This document shows positions 61,936 to 64,000 of a DNA stretch of 64,000 nucleotides, piece by piece; within the stretch, counting starts at the first letter, position 1, and every line of letters begins with the position of its first letter. Both the position numbers and the translations under genes were made by a program. A model generated the notes under the pieces. That model saw only the letters and a program-made list of their open reading frames with translations, made no database searches and had not been told where the DNA came from. The DNA comes from Desarmillaria ectypa (taxonomy: Eukaryota; Basidiomycota; Agaricomycetes; Agaricales; Physalacriaceae). The stretch is taken from contig JAUDYN010000007.1 of NCBI GenBank assembly GCA_030407005.1, positions 1-64,000 on the forward strand, read 5' to 3'.

Positions 61936-63132
61936 ATGTTGACGTCCACCCTCCTTTTCGCCCTTCTTTCCCAGCTTTTCCTCACCGTCACTGTGGCACC
62001 CGCACCACTGGACATGGTTGGTCTGTTCAATAAGGCTAGCAACCTTCTCGACAAGGCCGGAGAGGTCATAGCTGCTGGAGCGAGTGATGCCCTTGTTGAT
62101 ATCTTGGGAGCCAGCGGGTCCAATACAACGACCAGCGTCAGTCCTTACGATTTGACGGCTGCCTTTTCTCGTCCGGCTTTCTTCAGCCGTGTCGCGTACT
62201 GCCCTAGCGCTTCTGTGATTGCTCTCAACTGAGGCGCACCGTGCGACGCTCTTGCTGCAGGTTCAGTCAAGATTTTAGCAGCTGGCGGTTCTGGTGGATT
62301 GATACCACGCTGTGGGTTGTTTTTATTCACACTTTTGTTATCGTGACAATTGGTGTAGTCATAGTCCCTTATGACGATTTGACCCACTCGATCGTCGTGG
62401 CGCATCAAGGCACTGACCCGAGCAGTATGTACGTATGTTTATCGTCCTTTCACAATGGTATTGGACTAACAATCAGAGTGTCTATCGCCAACGATACCAA
62501 TATCCTTCTCACCCCAATCGACACCGAGTTCTTCCCTTCAGTGGCCCAAAGTACGCGTTTTTTTTTGCTCTGTCAATCCCTCGGCACTGACTCTTCATCG
62601 CAGAAGGCATCCAAGTCCATTCTGGCTTCCTCGACACATTCCTGAGAACCGCTTCGACAGTTCTCTCCGTTGTCAAGTATGGACTTTCTACCACTGGAGC
62701 AACCAACGTGATCCTTACAGGACACTCCCTTGGCGCCACGCTCGACGCGCTCACCAACCTATCCATCCAGACCACCACGTTTGGCTCTCCCCGTATCGGG
62801 AACCAAGCTTTCGCGGACTTTGTCGACGCTTCGTTCTCCAAGGGGAGCTACGCGAGGATCACCAACAAAGCAGACCCCGTGCCGCATGTGCCGCCGACCG
62901 TGTTGGAATTTGTCCATGCGCAGGGAGAGGTGCATCTCGGAGAGGGAGGCGCGGTTGCATGTGAAGCGCAAGAGAATGAATCGGTAGGGTGTCCGGATAG
63001 GGTAGGACTGTTAGCTACTGCCAGTCATGATCATTCTGGTGAGTTTAAAGTTTGGAAAGGGCAAGTGGTGATTCGGATGTAGGACCCTACTTTGATGGGA
63101 TATCATTTGGTCAGGACCAGTGTCTCGCTTGA
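61936..63132 (+). pseudogene. Tandem lipase pseudogene
   Basis: A copy of the upstream lipase with the same exon layout and a signal peptide (MLTSTLLFALLSQLFLTVTV). TGA at 62230-62232 replaces the first Cys of CGAPC and would end the protein after about 99 residues. Near the active site two in-frame deletions relative to the intact copy remove the residues after GHSLG (so GHSLGGAL becomes GHSLGAT) and six residues a little further on. The Asp (NKADPVPHVPP) and His (HDHSGPYFDGI) regions remain, and the final stop is at 63130. Low synonymous-looking divergence in the 3' half suggests a fairly recent duplication or conversion. Confidence 0.8.
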
Positions 63133-63227
63133 TGTTTCTTTCTTTCTTTCTTCTCACCGGCGACTGCATGGGATCATGTTTATTATATTGTAGATAGCTA
63201 TTCATGAATTAAAAAAACTTTTACCAA
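63133..63227. other. Short spacer with TTTC repeat
   Basis: A (TTTC)n run near 63,136-63,153. Nothing else is supported. Confidence 0.4.
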
Positions 63228-64000
63228 TTTGGTCCACCCGATGACAACATTGCAGTTTACCAACATATGGGAATGGTCACACCAACAAAACTCAAACTTG
63301 ACTTTCCTTGCCTCGAGACACATAGAACATCACATTATGATTGAGTATCAAGCATGGATTCAAAAGCATGACAAGTGCACCTGATGTTACTCTCATGGCT
63401 GTTGCTGCTGGTGTCAGTAGTGCTGCTGCACCTGTTGCTGCAAGACCCATCAAAAGACAGGAAGATATGCACACCCTTGATGAGGTTGTTGCTGAAGCTG
63501 ATGATATTGCTCTCAACAGCTCCACTAGGTACCTTCTGTCAGTGACCAGTGGAAGTATATTATCAACTGGAGCCACTAGTGGTTCTGGATTCAAGGCAGA
63601 ATTTGAAGAAGTAGAGCAGCAAGTAGCTACTTTACTCGATCGCATTGACGTGAGTGAGAAACAGGCAAAGGAGTGCCAAGAATAAATATTGAAAGCTTTT
63701 CAACAAGGCAGAAATAATAGCTCCTTTTCAAGGCAATCACAACCACAGAATGAACACCTGGTAGCAGGCCCTTCTGACAACTGCTGGTATGACTGGAAAC
63801 CTGGGCACTATGTAAGAGATTGCCAGAATGTCCAGAAGCACTTAGCAGAAGGATTGTTGAAGTTTGTCAACTGCAAGTTCATGATAGCCAATGGTAATCC
63901 AATCCCGTGCAAACCAGTGCACCTCTGTCCAATGGATCAAATGCTAGCAATTTTGAATAAGAAGCAAGAACAGATGTTCTGGGAGGATGTCAGTGGGCCA
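63228..64000 (+). pseudogene. Ty3/Gypsy-type gag fragment at window end
   Basis: A plus-strand frame from 63341 encodes an Ala-rich stretch, then a coiled-coil-like segment (EEVEQQVATLLDRIDVSEKQ). After a TAA at 63683-63685 the same frame continues with a Gln-rich linker and a zinc-knuckle-like sequence (CWYDWKPGHYVRDC) in which the second Cys is replaced by Asp. It is followed by a region resembling the linker before protease (IANGNPIPCKP) and runs off the window. CpG-poor composition matches the 7-22 kb block. It belongs to a different gag type from the copies there. Confidence 0.6.

Overview
The window looks like a chromosome segment of a mushroom-forming basidiomycete (Agaricomycetes). 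Host genes are cut by many short introns (about 45-60 nt, GT-AG with some GC-AG). The protein families are typical of that group: F-box proteins, MYND-finger/DUF4470, DUF6699, fungalysin, secreted class-3 lipase and a six-hairpin glycosidase. No rRNA, tRNA or CRISPR array was recognised. Gene structures were assembled by hand from open frames and splice sites; no search or expression data were used.

Layout. 1-6.8 kb: a decayed membrane-protein remnant, a damaged single-pass membrane protein gene (-), an LTR-like remnant and an intact two-exon F-box gene (+). About 6.9-22.5 kb: a transposon-dense, almost CpG-free block of nested chromovirus (Ty3/Gypsy) fragments. It holds five recognisable LTRs plus one LTR fragment, three decayed gag copies, a chromodomain fragment, and a nearly identical ~1.34-kb inverted repeat whose arms lie 7.6 kb apart. 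No reverse transcriptase, RNase H or integrase was recognised. 22.9-25.2 kb: an intact 11-exon fungalysin metalloprotease (-). 27.7-30.1 kb: an intact 9-exon MYND/DUF4470 gene (+), with an inverted, heavily mutated paralogue at 40.7-43.2 kb (-). Between these lie a GPI-anchor-like six-hairpin glycosidase (-), a SET-domain methyltransferase (-) and a short F-box-like gene (-). 45.4-50.3 kb: a multi-exon gene with an N-terminal helical bundle resembling MLKL-type domains, a kinase-like region without visible catalytic motifs and a hydrophobic C-terminus (-), followed upstream by a peroxiredoxin-like gene (-). 52.6-53.7 kb: a DUF6699 gene (-). 55.5-56.0 kb: a coding remnant. 59.4-63.1 kb: an intact secreted lipase and its tandem pseudogene copy (+). 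The last 0.8 kb is another retrotransposon gag fragment.

The most interesting system is the retrotransposon family. Immediately after each 5' LTR sits a primer-binding site complementary to a stretch 34-36 nt downstream of the LTR TATA box, as in Tf1-type self-priming. The two LTR subfamilies keep the match although the sequence itself changed. Between that site and gag, four copies share a roughly 40-codon reading frame for a small membrane-segment peptide. The second item of interest is the MLKL-like helical bundle plus pseudokinase-like gene. The host genes do not form an obvious pathway: they are a mixture of secreted enzymes (protease, glycosidase, lipase) and regulatory or unknown proteins.
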